NCBI GenBank assembly: GCA_029245245.1
Contig: JAQWPT010000032.1
Span: forward strand, 121,536-185,535
Origin: Phycisphaerales bacterium
GTDB lineage: Bacteria > Planctomycetota > Phycisphaerae > Phycisphaerales > SM1A02
DNA: 64,000 nt
Reading direction: 5' to 3'
The notes below the pieces were generated by a model. That model saw only the letters and a list, made by a program, of their open reading frames with translations, made no database searches and was not told where the DNA came from. Positions 9,365 to 17,374 of this stretch are shown piece after piece (positions within the stretch are counted from its first letter, which is position 1; each line of letters begins with the position of its first letter). A program made the position numbers and the translations under genes.

Positions 9365-9980
9365 GGTCGACGCATCCTACCCCCCCGGCATCCGATCTGG
9401 GGACACCGAGGAAATTCGCAATGAGAGCAGGCCCATGGTCGGACAGGAAACTCTCGGGATGAAACTGCACCCCATCCATCGGTGCTCCCCCATCGACGGG
9501 CTTCCAACGCAGGCCCATGACGTCACCATCCTCCGTCCACGCGCTGACCTCGAAGTCACTGGACACCGTGTTGCGGTCCACGATCAGGGAGTGGTACCGG
9601 GTGGCCGTGAAGGGATCGGGCAGGCCCTGAAAGATGCCACGCCCATCATGGTGGATGTCGGAAGTCTTGCCATGCATGGGCGTCTCATGGCGCCGGACGA
9701 CCATCCCGTGGACATCCGCAATGGTCTGGTGCCCGAGGCAGACGCCCAGGATCGGGATCCGGCCTGCAAAGGCGCTGACCAGTTCGGGGCAGACACCGGT
9801 TTCCCGCGGAGTGCACGGACCGGGCGAGATCACCAGGTGCGACGGCGATCGTGCCAAGGCCTCGTCGACATCGATGCGATCGTTGCGCACGACATCGATG
9901 GTCTGTCCCGGAAGCAGGACACCCATGCACTGGACGAGGTTCCAGGTGAAGGAATCGTAGTTGTCGATGAGGAGAATCAT
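9357..9980 (-). CDS. pabA: Class I glutamine amidotransferase, anthranilate/aminodeoxychorismate synthase component II
   Basis: Supplies ammonia from glutamine to anthranilate synthase or aminodeoxychorismate synthase. The 207 residues begin MILLIDNYDSFTWNLVQ, typical of TrpG/PabA. The nucleophile Cys is in GVCLGHQ, the oxyanion region is SPGPCTPRE, and the His/Glu pair is in QFHPES. TrpG and PabA cannot be told apart here; some bacteria use one subunit for both. No component I gene (trpE/pabB) is adjacent. It follows the DUF1444 gene after 48 nt on the same strand. Confidence 0.9.
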   Translation of the reverse strand: MILLIDNYDSFTWNLVQCMGVLLPGQTIDVVRNDRIDVDEALARSPSHLVISPGPCTPRETGVCPELVSAFAGRIPILGVCLGHQTIADVHGMVVRRHETPMHGKTSDIHHDGRGIFQGLPDPFTATRYHSLIVDRNTVSSDFEVSAWTEDGDVMGLRWKPVDGGAPMDGVQFHPESFLSDHGPALIANFLGVPRSDAGGVGCVDHA

Positions 9981-10028
9981 TGGAACGAGCGCACAGGGTA
10001 TCGAAACCGGCGGCGATCGTCTCTGGAT

Positions 10029-10823
10029 TCAGGCAGCGCTTTCGGTTCCAGCGACTCCGTCCCTCGTCACGACGAACAGGTCCGTCGTGATCGGATACGG
10101 CAACCGACGGAAATCACGCTTGACCTTCTTGCAGAGACGGTCGACGAATCCATGCGGTTCGTAGGACATCGCCACGAACATGTCCCTGGCCGGTGCGGCG
10201 ACGTAGAAGTCACCCTTGAGTTCCGGGGCCAGTCGACCATGCAGTGAACCCATCAGGAGGCGGGCGGCGTCGTAGCCGTCCTGGGCCGAGAAGATCGCGG
10301 CACGCCCACCGTCCTCCGAATCCACGATCTGGATCTTCAGGTCCGGGGCGTAGCGGACGAGATTCTCGCGGGCATACTCGTCGAGTTCGTTGATGGAGAT
10401 CTTCCACTTCATGATCTGCTCGATGGTGATGCTCACCGTCAGGCGGGGCATGTCGATCACGTACACGATGACCGTGTCGTTGACGAACGGAAGGTGGGCG
10501 ACCTGTTCGCGATCGAGATGGTTGAAGATCGACTGAGGCTGGATGCGCGGCATGATCCGGGTGCGAGCCAACGAAAGCGGCAGCGGCGTCTGGGCGATCG
10601 AGTCGCCTTCGAGCAGTCGACCGAGAAAATCATCCACGATCTGACTGCCGAGATCCGGATCGCAACTCACCATGCGGTAGAGATTGTTCAGATCCAGGTG
10701 TCGACCACCGATGCACAGGTCCATGGGACCAAGCAGTTCGACTTCACGATCGGTGATCTGCTTGCGGATGATTCGCAGAACATGTTCACAAAACGCTTCT
10801 GGTTCGCGCGGCAGATGTGCCAT
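10029..10823 (-). CDS. DUF1444 family protein
   Basis: 264 residues from MAHLPREPEAF. It resembles the DUF1444 family (YtpQ in Bacillus): TRIMPRIQPQSIF, AQDGYDAARLLMG and the late block VAAPARDMFVAMS match the order of conserved segments as I remember them. The function of the family is unknown. The start at 10823 has a ggagg ribosome-binding site 5 nt before it. A start at 10847 is possible; the much longer open frame upstream is antisense to kdsA and not real. Probably the first gene of a minus-strand set with pabA and the 8966 gene. Confidence 0.75.
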   Translation of the reverse strand: MAHLPREPEAFCEHVLRIIRKQITDREVELLGPMDLCIGGRHLDLNNLYRMVSCDPDLGSQIVDDFLGRLLEGDSIAQTPLPLSLARTRIMPRIQPQSIFNHLDREQVAHLPFVNDTVIVYVIDMPRLTVSITIEQIMKWKISINELDEYARENLVRYAPDLKIQIVDSEDGGRAAIFSAQDGYDAARLLMGSLHGRLAPELKGDFYVAAPARDMFVAMSYEPHGFVDRLCKKVKRDFRRLPYPITTDLFVVTRDGVAGTESAA

Positions 10824-11040
10824 GACGACCTCCATTCGAGTACGCATTTTTCGGCTCGTAATGTGCTGTCCGAGCCTCGTCCCCACTTCCCCATCGGTCG
10901 AACCAGGACCGACCTGAAGGGGAAGATCCATGCATCCATACGCAGAATGAAGGCGTTCGGATCTCCTTGAAGCAGGATTCCATGATCCAAGGTGCAAATC
11001 GCCGTTTTCAATGCCCTCAGGAGGCGGTACCCTGTGCTTC
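10824..11040 (+). other. Divergent intergenic region between the DUF1444 gene and kdsA
   Basis: 217 nt holding divergent promoters. On the plus side a leaderless-type promoter for kdsA is visible (11005-11033). I see no RNA gene, repeat or hairpin. Confidence 0.6.
11005..11033 (+). promoter_or_regulatory. Leaderless-type promoter of kdsA
   Basis: A -35-like TTTTCA (11005-11010), 17-nt spacer, -10 TACCCT (11028-11033), then exactly 7 nt to ATG 11041. An aggagg at 11019-11024 lies inside this promoter, 16 nt from the ATG. It would be upstream of the transcript, so it is unlikely to be a ribosome-binding site. Confidence 0.6.
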
Positions 11041-11877
11041 ATGGCCAACCACCTGAGCATTGGTGACATCCAGATCGGCCCTGGGAAGCCCTTGGCCATC
11101 CTGGCAGGGCCCTGTGTGCTGGAAGATGCCGAGACGAACCGGCACATTGCCGGCTTCCTGAAGGGTTGCTGCCAGGACCTTGGACTCCCCCTGATCCTCA
11201 AGGGCAGTTTCGACAAGGCCAATCGCACCAGCATGCGGTCCCACCGCGGCCCCGGCATCGAGGAAGGCCTGGACGTGATGGCCTCCCTCAAGGAGGAGTT
11301 CGGCCTCCCCCTGACCACCGACATCCATACCCCGGAGCAGGCCGCTCCGGCGGCGAAGGTCGTGGACCTTCTGCAGGTGCCGGCTTTCCTGTGTCGCCAG
11401 ACCGATCTGCTCAGCGCCTGCGCCGAAACCGGCCGCCCCGTGAACGTGAAGAAGGGACAGTTCATCTCACCCGCAGAGATGACGCATGTGCTTGAGAAGC
11501 TCGAAGCCTGCAAGGCCTCCGGCTGCATGCTGACGGAGCGAGGCACCTTCTTCGGGTACCACCGACTCGTGAACGACTTCACCGGACTGGGAGATCTCAT
11601 GGACCTCGGAGCGCCGGTCTGCTTCGATGTCACCCATTCCACGCAACTGCCGGGGGCCGGTGCCGATCAGACCGCGGGACGACCGGATCGAGCCGGGCTC
11701 CTCGCCCGGGCCGCCGTTGCCGCCGGCGTCCACGCACTCTTCATCGAATGCCATCCCGAACCCGCCCGGGGACGCAGCGATGCCAGCACCATGCAGACTC
11801 TTGAACAGACCGGGCGGATTCTCCAGGACGCGGCGGTGATCCATGCCGCCCTGCAGGAAAGCCATGCTTCGGCATGA
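11041..11877 (+). CDS. kdsA: 3-deoxy-8-phosphooctulonate synthase (Kdo-8-P synthase)
   Basis: Joins PEP and arabinose-5-phosphate to Kdo-8-P, the committed step to the lipopolysaccharide sugar Kdo. 278 residues. Characteristic blocks: AGPCVLEDAE, LKGSFDKANRTS, TDIHTPEQA, VPAFLCRQTDLL, and FDVTHSTQLPG with the late IECHPEPARG. I chose ATG 11041 (MANHLSIGD) over 11011 because a -10 sits 7 nt before it. KdsD and KdsC, which make the substrate and process the product, are at 26-27.6 kb, so the pathway is split. kdsB and waaA are not in the window. Confidence 0.95.
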   Translation: MANHLSIGDIQIGPGKPLAILAGPCVLEDAETNRHIAGFLKGCCQDLGLPLILKGSFDKANRTSMRSHRGPGIEEGLDVMASLKEEFGLPLTTDIHTPEQAAPAAKVVDLLQVPAFLCRQTDLLSACAETGRPVNVKKGQFISPAEMTHVLEKLEACKASGCMLTERGTFFGYHRLVNDFTGLGDLMDLGAPVCFDVTHSTQLPGAGADQTAGRPDRAGLLARAAVAAGVHALFIECHPEPARGRSDASTMQTLEQTGRILQDAAVIHAALQESHASA

Positions 11878-11901
11878 TGTTCCACGACGCCATGCGGCGC
11901 C

Positions 11902-11907
11902 TAGGAT
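11902..11907 (+). promoter_or_regulatory. -10 hexamer TAGGAT, leaderless-type, for mcsA
   Basis: TAGGAT is followed by 6 nt and ATG 11914. No ribosome-binding site could lie in that space. One of the eight cases. Confidence 0.55.
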
Positions 11908-11913
11908 GTAGGC

Positions 11914-12438
11914 ATGAAGTGCGATCTTTGCAGCAAACCAGCCGTCGTGCATGAGGTCACCATCTCCGGTGGTGCCAAGAAGGAGGTCCACCTCTGCCTC
12001 GAGCATGCCCAGGCTGCGGGAATCGCGATCCCCGGCCAGCAACCGATCAACAAGGTGCTGTCCAAGTTCGTCATCGGCAAGAAGGAAGGCATGGGCGAAG
12101 GCCACCGTCGCTGCGGAGGGTGTGGATGCACCTTCGGCCAGATCAAGCAGGCGAACCTCATCGGCTGCCCGGAGTGCTACCGGGCCTTTGAGGAACCCCT
12201 CGCCCAGTTGATCGACCAGTCCCAGTTCGGCAATACGGAACACGTGGGGCGCATCCCACGCAAGATGCACACGCCCTCCCACAACGAGATCCGTGCCCGG
12301 AAACTCATGCGGGAACTCGATGCCGCCGTCACCGCCGAGCAGTACGAACGGGCCGCGGAACTCCGGGATCGACTCAACGAGTTGACCACCAACGTCGAGC
12401 ACGAGGACGAGTCCACCGAGGGGAATGCCGGCCCATGA
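11914..12438 (+). CDS. mcsA: Protein-arginine kinase activator McsA (UvrB/UvrC motif, zinc fingers)
   Basis: 174 residues with paired CxxC zinc sites (CDLCSKPAVVHEV at the start, then CGGCGCTFGQIK and IGCPECY) and a C-terminal UvrB/UvrC-type helix hairpin (AVTAEQYERAAELRDRLNEL). This is the McsA layout. McsA activates the arginine kinase McsB, which marks proteins for ClpCP degradation in Gram-positive bacteria. The stop overlaps the mcsB start by ATGA. ctsR and clpC, the usual partners, are not adjacent. Confidence 0.92.
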   Translation: MKCDLCSKPAVVHEVTISGGAKKEVHLCLEHAQAAGIAIPGQQPINKVLSKFVIGKKEGMGEGHRRCGGCGCTFGQIKQANLIGCPECYRAFEEPLAQLIDQSQFGNTEHVGRIPRKMHTPSHNEIRARKLMRELDAAVTAEQYERAAELRDRLNELTTNVEHEDESTEGNAGP

Positions 12439-13478
12439 CCGACGAAGCACGTCTTCCGGACCCTCGCCTGGATGCTGACGACCGAGACGTCGTGCTCAGC
12501 AGCCGGGTTCGGCTGGCTCGCAACCTCTCCGGACAACCCTTCCTGAACCGTGCTTCCGAAACCCAGTGCGCAAACATCGTCCGCACCACCCAGCACGTAC
12601 TGCTGAACGCCTCGATCTCGGAAAAGATCATCTGGATCGATCTGGATGAGATCAACGCCCACGACCGAAGCCTGCTCGTGGAGCGCCACCTCATCTCACG
12701 CAACCTCGCCGAGAGCACCTTGCACCGCGGGGTCGCGATCTCCGGCGATGAACAACTCAGCGTGATGGTCAACGAAGAGGATCATCTTCGGATCCAGGTC
12801 CTCCGCCCGGGCTCGAACATCGATTCAGCTTTTCAGCAGGTTCGGTCCACGGACATCCAACTCGAGCAGCAACTCGATTTCGCCTTCAGTGATCGCTGGG
12901 GGTACCTGGCCGTCTGCCCGACCAACGTCGGAACCGGAATCCGGTTCTCGATCATGGTGCACCTGCCGGGACTGCGGATCACCAATGAACTCGGCAAGGT
13001 TCGACGTGCCGCCAAGGAGCTGCATCTGGCTGTCCGTGGCTACTACGGCGAAGGATCCGAGTCTTCCGGAAACATCTTTCAGATCAGCAACCAGGTCACC
13101 CTCGGCTCCACGGAGGAAGACCTCCGGGACATCTTCACCGAGCGCATCGTGCCGGCACTCCTTGACTACGAGCGATCCGCCCGCCAGGTGCTGCTCAAGC
13201 GAAACCCGACCCTGCTCGACGACCGTGTCCACCGTGCGTTGAACATCCTCCGCTCCGCCCGACTGCTCAAGGTGGAAGAGGCCATGAAGCTGCTCAGCCG
13301 TGTCCGACTCGGCGTCTGCCTGGAACGACTCCATGTTCCACTGCCGCAACTCGACGACCTGTTCATCCAGATCCAGCCGGCGCACCTCCGCCAGCACGTC
13401 AACTGCGCACTGAACGCCGAAGAGGAACTCGAGATCCGCGCTTCACTGGTTCGGGAAGTACTCAAGGACGCGGACTGA
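12435..13478 (+). CDS. mcsB: Protein arginine kinase McsB (ATP:guanido phosphotransferase)
   Basis: Phosphorylates arginine residues of proteins. The 347 residues carry the guanido-kinase blocks: VVLSSRVRLARNLSGQPF (nucleotide binding), NEEDHLRIQVL, CPTNVGTGIRFSIMVHLP with the conserved Cys, and GYYGEGSESSGNIFQISNQ. The length and the mcsA partner fit McsB rather than creatine/arginine kinases. It is co-transcribed with mcsA from the leaderless-type promoter at 11902. It ends 11 nt before the convergent phhB stop. Confidence 0.94.
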   Translation: MTDEARLPDPRLDADDRDVVLSSRVRLARNLSGQPFLNRASETQCANIVRTTQHVLLNASISEKIIWIDLDEINAHDRSLLVERHLISRNLAESTLHRGVAISGDEQLSVMVNEEDHLRIQVLRPGSNIDSAFQQVRSTDIQLEQQLDFAFSDRWGYLAVCPTNVGTGIRFSIMVHLPGLRITNELGKVRRAAKELHLAVRGYYGEGSESSGNIFQISNQVTLGSTEEDLRDIFTERIVPALLDYERSARQVLLKRNPTLLDDRVHRALNILRSARLLKVEEAMKLLSRVRLGVCLERLHVPLPQLDDLFIQIQPAHLRQHVNCALNAEEELEIRASLVREVLKDAD

Positions 13479-13489
13479 ACCAGCCTGGC

Positions 13490-13768
13490 TCAGGACGCCT
13501 CGTCAATGGCCGTGGCCAGCGCGAAATCTCCCTCGGTCAGGCCGCCGGCATCGTGAGTCGTCAACGTCAAGGTCACCTTGTTCCACCGGATCAGGATGTC
13601 CGGATGGTGCTGAGCCGCCTCGGCCATTTCGGCCACGGTCTGGACGAACGCCATCGAGCCAATGAAGTCCTCATGGGCGAATGTCCGCTGTATGGACTCT
13701 CCATTGAGCGTCCACGCCTCAAGGTCAGCGAGGTGCTGCTGCACTGCATCTGGATCCAACTTCTCCAT
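13490..13768 (-). CDS. phhB: Pterin-4a-carbinolamine dehydratase
   Basis: 92 residues, the normal size for the family. The active-site His pair is in AAQHHPDILIRWNKV, followed by LTTHDAGGLTEGDFALA. It dehydrates 4a-hydroxytetrahydrobiopterin or related pterins. No aromatic amino acid hydroxylase is adjacent, so its role here may be in another pterin route. The start at 13768 has a strong aggagg ribosome-binding site 10 nt upstream; the longer upstream frame is antisense to gluQ and discarded. Confidence 0.92.
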   Translation of the reverse strand: MEKLDPDAVQQHLADLEAWTLNGESIQRTFAHEDFIGSMAFVQTVAEMAEAAQHHPDILIRWNKVTLTLTTHDAGGLTEGDFALATAIDEAS

Positions 13769-13859
13769 GGCCGGGTGCCTCCTGGCGCAGGGCTCCATGC
13801 CCCACCCCGTTGCCATACCATCCATTGCACCCGGCGACCTGTCAATTGGACGTGCCCCC

Positions 13860-14825
13860 ATGCCCACTGATTCATCATCCAACCCCACCGCCAGCTCCCG
13901 GCTGGCCCCCTCACCCACGGGAGCATTGCATCTGGGCAATGCCCGGACCTTCCTGGTGAACTGGGCCCTGGCGAAGACGCGAGGGTGGCGGCTCGTGCTG
14001 CGGATGGAGGACCTCGATGGTCCACGAATCAAACCCGGGTCGGAGGCGGAAGCATCCGAACTCCTGGCCTGGATGGGACTGGACTGGGCCGGGCCGCCGC
14101 TGACCCAGTCTGATGATCTCTCTCCCTACCGCGAGGCCATGCAGCACCTGTGCGACGCAGGCCACGTGTTCCCCTGCGCACTGAGCCGAGGAGAGATCAA
14201 GTCCGCAGCCAGTGCTCCGCAGGAAGGAGCCACCGACTCGGCCTATCCCACCTCGCTCCGGCCGGAAACTGCCGGTTCCTCCATTGCATTCCTCGAGGAA
14301 GACCACAACTACCGATTTCTGGTTCCAGATACCACCGTGGTGATCAACGACCATTTCGCCGGTGACCATGCATTCGATCTGGCCGGCACCACCGGCGACT
14401 TCGTGACCTGGACCCGCCGGGCCACCCCGGCCTACCAGTTGAGCGTTGTCGTCGACGACATCCGCCAGGACGTCACGGATGTCGTACGAGGAGATGATCT
14501 GCTCGAAAGCGCCGCACGGCAGACCCTGATCTACAATGCCCTGGGTCATCCACCTCCGCGGTGGTGGCACCTGCCGCTGGTCCTGGGCCCCGATGGACAC
14601 CGCCTGGCCAAGCGACATGGTGATACGCGACTGTCGGCCTTCCGCCGGCTGGGCATGACCGCACCACGCCTCATCGGGCTGCTCGCGACCTGGTGTGGAT
14701 GCAGTTCGGCACTGCAGGAGATGACCATGGCCGAGTTCCTCGACGCATTCGACCTTGATCGCATTCCACGTGATCCCATCACCTTCACCGAACAGGAGTA
14801 CGCATGGCTCGTTTCGTCATCCTGA
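13860..14825 (+). CDS. gluQ: Glutamyl-Q tRNA(Asp) synthetase
   Basis: Class I synthetase catalytic core without an anticodon-binding domain, 321 residues. That length and the missing C-terminal domain mark it as GluQRS, which attaches glutamate to queuosine in tRNA(Asp). The HIGH motif appears as GALHLGN in LAPSPTGALHLGNARTF, and the KMSKS equivalent as RLAKRHGDTRL; LRMEDLDGPR is also typical. The zinc site looks reduced: only one Cys in FPCALSRGE. I chose ATG 13860; upstream sequence is antisense to phhB. The queuosine-pathway gene queE is at 31468. It overlaps the next gene by 22 nt. Confidence 0.88.
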   Translation: MPTDSSSNPTASSRLAPSPTGALHLGNARTFLVNWALAKTRGWRLVLRMEDLDGPRIKPGSEAEASELLAWMGLDWAGPPLTQSDDLSPYREAMQHLCDAGHVFPCALSRGEIKSAASAPQEGATDSAYPTSLRPETAGSSIAFLEEDHNYRFLVPDTTVVINDHFAGDHAFDLAGTTGDFVTWTRRATPAYQLSVVVDDIRQDVTDVVRGDDLLESAARQTLIYNALGHPPPRWWHLPLVLGPDGHRLAKRHGDTRLSAFRRLGMTAPRLIGLLATWCGCSSALQEMTMAEFLDAFDLDRIPRDPITFTEQEYAWLVSSS

Positions 14826-15319
14826 TTCTGCTCACCCTGCTGCTGACCGCATGTGGTGATACCAGCACACTGCGTACCCACGACACGATTGAACTCGGTG
14901 GTCGTACCTGGAAGATGGAGCTCGCGATGGACGATGCCGCCATTGCCCGGGGGCTCATGGGGCGTACGTCAATGCCGCCGGGCGAGGGCATGCTGTTCAT
15001 CTTTCCCGACACGCAGGTTCGTTCCTTCTGGATGGGAAACTGCCTCGTGAACATCGATCTGCTCTTCCTCGACGGCCGAGGCGTGATCGCCGCCACACAC
15101 CGAATGAAGGCCGAAGCCCCCCGCGGCCCCGACGAGTCGGAACTGGCCTACCAGGCCCGCATGAAGCACTACTGGAGCGGAGTCCCCGCCCGATTCGCCA
15201 TCGAGGTGCCGGAAGGGACCATCGACGATCTGTCCCTGGCCCCCAATCAGAAAGTGGATCTCGACGTGGAAGCCCTCAAGGAGCTCCGAAGTCGGGCCGA
15301 TAGCCTCCAGGGCCCCTGA
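14804..15319 (+). CDS. DUF192 domain lipoprotein
   Basis: 171 residues starting MARFVILILLTLLLTACGD, a clear lipoprotein signal with lipobox LTAC. The DUF192 core is ARGLMGRTSMPPGEGMLFIF, then SFWMGNCLVNIDLLFLDGRG. The family has no agreed function. It starts inside the end of gluQ (22-nt overlap) with an aggag ribosome-binding site, so it is likely co-transcribed. The C-terminal half has an insert (EAPRGPDESELAYQAR) before the final beta hairpin. Confidence 0.85.
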   Translation: MARFVILILLTLLLTACGDTSTLRTHDTIELGGRTWKMELAMDDAAIARGLMGRTSMPPGEGMLFIFPDTQVRSFWMGNCLVNIDLLFLDGRGVIAATHRMKAEAPRGPDESELAYQARMKHYWSGVPARFAIEVPEGTIDDLSLAPNQKVDLDVEALKELRSRADSLQGP

Positions 15320-15326
15320 AACCAGG

Positions 15327-16589
15327 GTGGCCCGGGAGGCTTCCTTGGAACACACGGTCCACATTTCGATGCTCGTTGCCCCGCATGCCCACGAGGATGG
15401 ATGCCGCCTGGCCCGTTCACTGGCCGCCGCCTGGCCGTTCCCCACGCCACCGCATTTCACGGTGGATGCACACCGTGACCTGCACTCGAAGCTCATCGAA
15501 CATGCTGATGCCATGGTGATCGACATCAGCCAGGAATCACCTCCCAGTGACGTGGTGCTTGAACTGCTCGCCCTTCGCGAAATGGGGCTTCCCATGATCG
15601 TGCTTGGAAACGATGCCGGCACCTCCGGGGCGCTCTGTGAGCATGACCTGCTGCACATCGACCGAAACACCGACCCCGAAGTGATCACCGGAGCCCTCCT
15701 TGGAATCGCCCATCGACAGGGCGAGGTGGCGTCCCTGCTTCATGAAACAGGACGATCACGCCAGCAGATCCATCAACTGGACCGGCAACTGGACCGGTTG
15801 AACATGGAGCTTGAGGATGCATCTCGACTGCAGCGGGACAATCTGCCCTCCCCCGTGCAGAACATTCACGGTGGCTCGATCGGCACCCTCTGGAAACCAG
15901 CCGGCGTCGTCTCCGGCGATCTCGTCACCGTCCTGGACCTCGGAGAACAACGCACCGCCCTGCTCGTGGCCGACGCCATCGGACACGGCGTACCGGCGGC
16001 GATCCTGTCGATGATGATCCAGCGGACGATCATGGAAGCGTACAACGGACAGTCCAGGTCACTGCTGTGGTCACCATCGCAGACGTTGAAACGTCTCAAT
16101 GAATCACTCCTGCAGCAGGCTGGAACCGACACCCGCTTCGCCACGGCCATCTATGCCGTCTACGACGGCGCCACCAACCACCTTCATGTCGGGGCGGCCG
16201 GTCACCCCGCACCCATCGTGGCCCGGGCCGATGGCTCCACTCGTCGCCTGGCGGCTCAGGGCCCCCTGCTTGGCATCTTTGCCGATGAAACCTACGTGGA
16301 ATCCAGTTGCCAACTGCGACCAGGTGACCGCATGGTGCTCTACTCCGACGGCATCGAGCAGGCATCGCTCTGCACCATGCAGAACAGCGGAGCAACAGGC
16401 CAGGTCGCCATCGAACAACTGGTTCGTGAAATCGCCGATGCCGGAAATCCAGCCACCTTCATCGAGCGGATGAAGGAATCACTGGAACTCGATGCCACGA
16501 GGCGAACCACCGATGACATGGACGACCTGACGATGCTGTGTCTCTACGTCGACGAAGCGTCCGGCGCCTCCACGCGAACCGCAGCCTGA
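15327..16589 (+). CDS. PP2C-type SpoIIE/RsbU phosphatase with receiver-like N-terminal domain
   Basis: 420 residues. Residues about 10-125 look like a receiver-type alpha/beta domain (DAMVIDISQES, LPMIVLGND) but lack the usual acidic pocket near the N-terminus, so phosphorylation is doubtful. Residues about 140-175 form a coiled coil (QIHQLDRQLDRLNMELEDAS). The phosphatase domain follows with metal-binding segments VVSGDLVTV, ADAIGHGVPAA, LYSDGIEQA and DDLTMLCLYV. Such proteins dephosphorylate STAS anti-anti-sigma factors in partner-switching; a STAS protein lies at 20883 on the other strand. The start is uncertain: GTG 15327 or ATG 15369. Confidence 0.88.
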   Translation: MAREASLEHTVHISMLVAPHAHEDGCRLARSLAAAWPFPTPPHFTVDAHRDLHSKLIEHADAMVIDISQESPPSDVVLELLALREMGLPMIVLGNDAGTSGALCEHDLLHIDRNTDPEVITGALLGIAHRQGEVASLLHETGRSRQQIHQLDRQLDRLNMELEDASRLQRDNLPSPVQNIHGGSIGTLWKPAGVVSGDLVTVLDLGEQRTALLVADAIGHGVPAAILSMMIQRTIMEAYNGQSRSLLWSPSQTLKRLNESLLQQAGTDTRFATAIYAVYDGATNHLHVGAAGHPAPIVARADGSTRRLAAQGPLLGIFADETYVESSCQLRPGDRMVLYSDGIEQASLCTMQNSGATGQVAIEQLVREIADAGNPATFIERMKESLELDATRRTTDDMDDLTMLCLYVDEASGASTRTAA

Positions 16590-16593
16590 ACAA

Positions 16594-17232
16594 TCATTCC
16601 CACTGGCGTGACTCGATTGCCCTGGCGACGAGCCGCGCAAGCATGTCGCACTCGATGTTCACGCTGGATCCTGGCTCAAGCCTCCCCAGCGTGGTCTCCT
16701 GCAACGTCACCGGTATCAACGCCACGCAGAAGCGATCCTGATCAACCTCCGTCACCGTCAGCGACACGCCGTCGACGGTGATCGATCCCCGTTCCACGAC
16801 CAGGGCGGCAAGTTCGCCGGACAGTCGACACCACACCCGGACATCGCCTCCGTCCCTGGTGACCGAGTCGATGATCCCGACCCCGTCCACATGCCCCTGC
16901 ACCATGTGCCCACCAAGTTGATCCCCGACCCGGAGGGCGGGTTCGAGGTTGATCTCGTCACCGACCTGGAGCCCACCGAGAGTCGTCAACTCCAGGGTTC
17001 TGGGAACAACATCAAACTCGAGTCGGACCAGACCGGCCTCCTCGACCGGGGCAGCCGACACCGTCAGGCAGCAGCCATTGACGGCGACGGAGTCGCCCAT
17101 GGCAGGCAGGTCCATGCCAGGAGCCTCCACCGCCAATGAGATGCCCCGGGCCTCTCCGGCTGCTCCCGGGGCCGCCTGGAGCGGCGTCAGGTCCTTGATG
17201 CAACCAAGATGCTGGATGAGCCCTGTGAACAT
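16594..17232 (-). CDS. ribE: Riboflavin synthase alpha chain
   Basis: Dismutates two 6,7-dimethyl-8-ribityllumazines to riboflavin. 212 residues in two lumazine-binding barrels: the first begins MFTGLIQHLG and contains GDSVAVNGCCLTV; the second contains GGHMVQGHVDGVG and GSITVDGVSLTV. Start ATG 17232 is fixed by the conserved MFTGLI; the longer upstream frame is discarded. No other rib gene and no FMN riboswitch is seen in the window. Divergent from the lipoprotein gene at 17375. Confidence 0.95.
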   Translation of the reverse strand: MFTGLIQHLGCIKDLTPLQAAPGAAGEARGISLAVEAPGMDLPAMGDSVAVNGCCLTVSAAPVEEAGLVRLEFDVVPRTLELTTLGGLQVGDEINLEPALRVGDQLGGHMVQGHVDGVGIIDSVTRDGGDVRVWCRLSGELAALVVERGSITVDGVSLTVTEVDQDRFCVALIPVTLQETTLGRLEPGSSVNIECDMLARLVARAIESRQWE

Positions 17233-17263
17233 GGTGTCCCTCGGGCCTGAGGATATCGATTTC

Positions 17264-17292
17264 TTGACGCACCCACAGCGAGGGCAGATACT
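17264..17292 (+). promoter_or_regulatory. Sigma70-type promoter for the PQQ-like lipoprotein gene
   Basis: -35 TTGACG (17264-17269), 17-nt spacer, -10 GATACT (17287-17292). The expected transcription start near 17299 leaves about 75 nt of leader before ATG 17375. Confidence 0.6.
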
Positions 17293-17374
17293 GCCTCTCT
17301 TTCCCGAGGTCCCGGCAATCCGCCGGTGCACCCTGCTGACCTCCCACACCCCCCACCCGAAGCGCACCCCACCC

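Noticed and set aside
11019..11024. aggagg as ribosome-binding site for kdsA
   Set aside because: It is 16 nt from ATG 11041 and 8 nt downstream of ATG 11011, and it lies inside the predicted promoter, upstream of the likely transcript.
16949..17374. N-terminal extension of the PQQ-like lipoprotein
   Set aside because: The added part is antisense to ribE and would bury the lipoprotein signal; the promoter at 17264 lies inside it.
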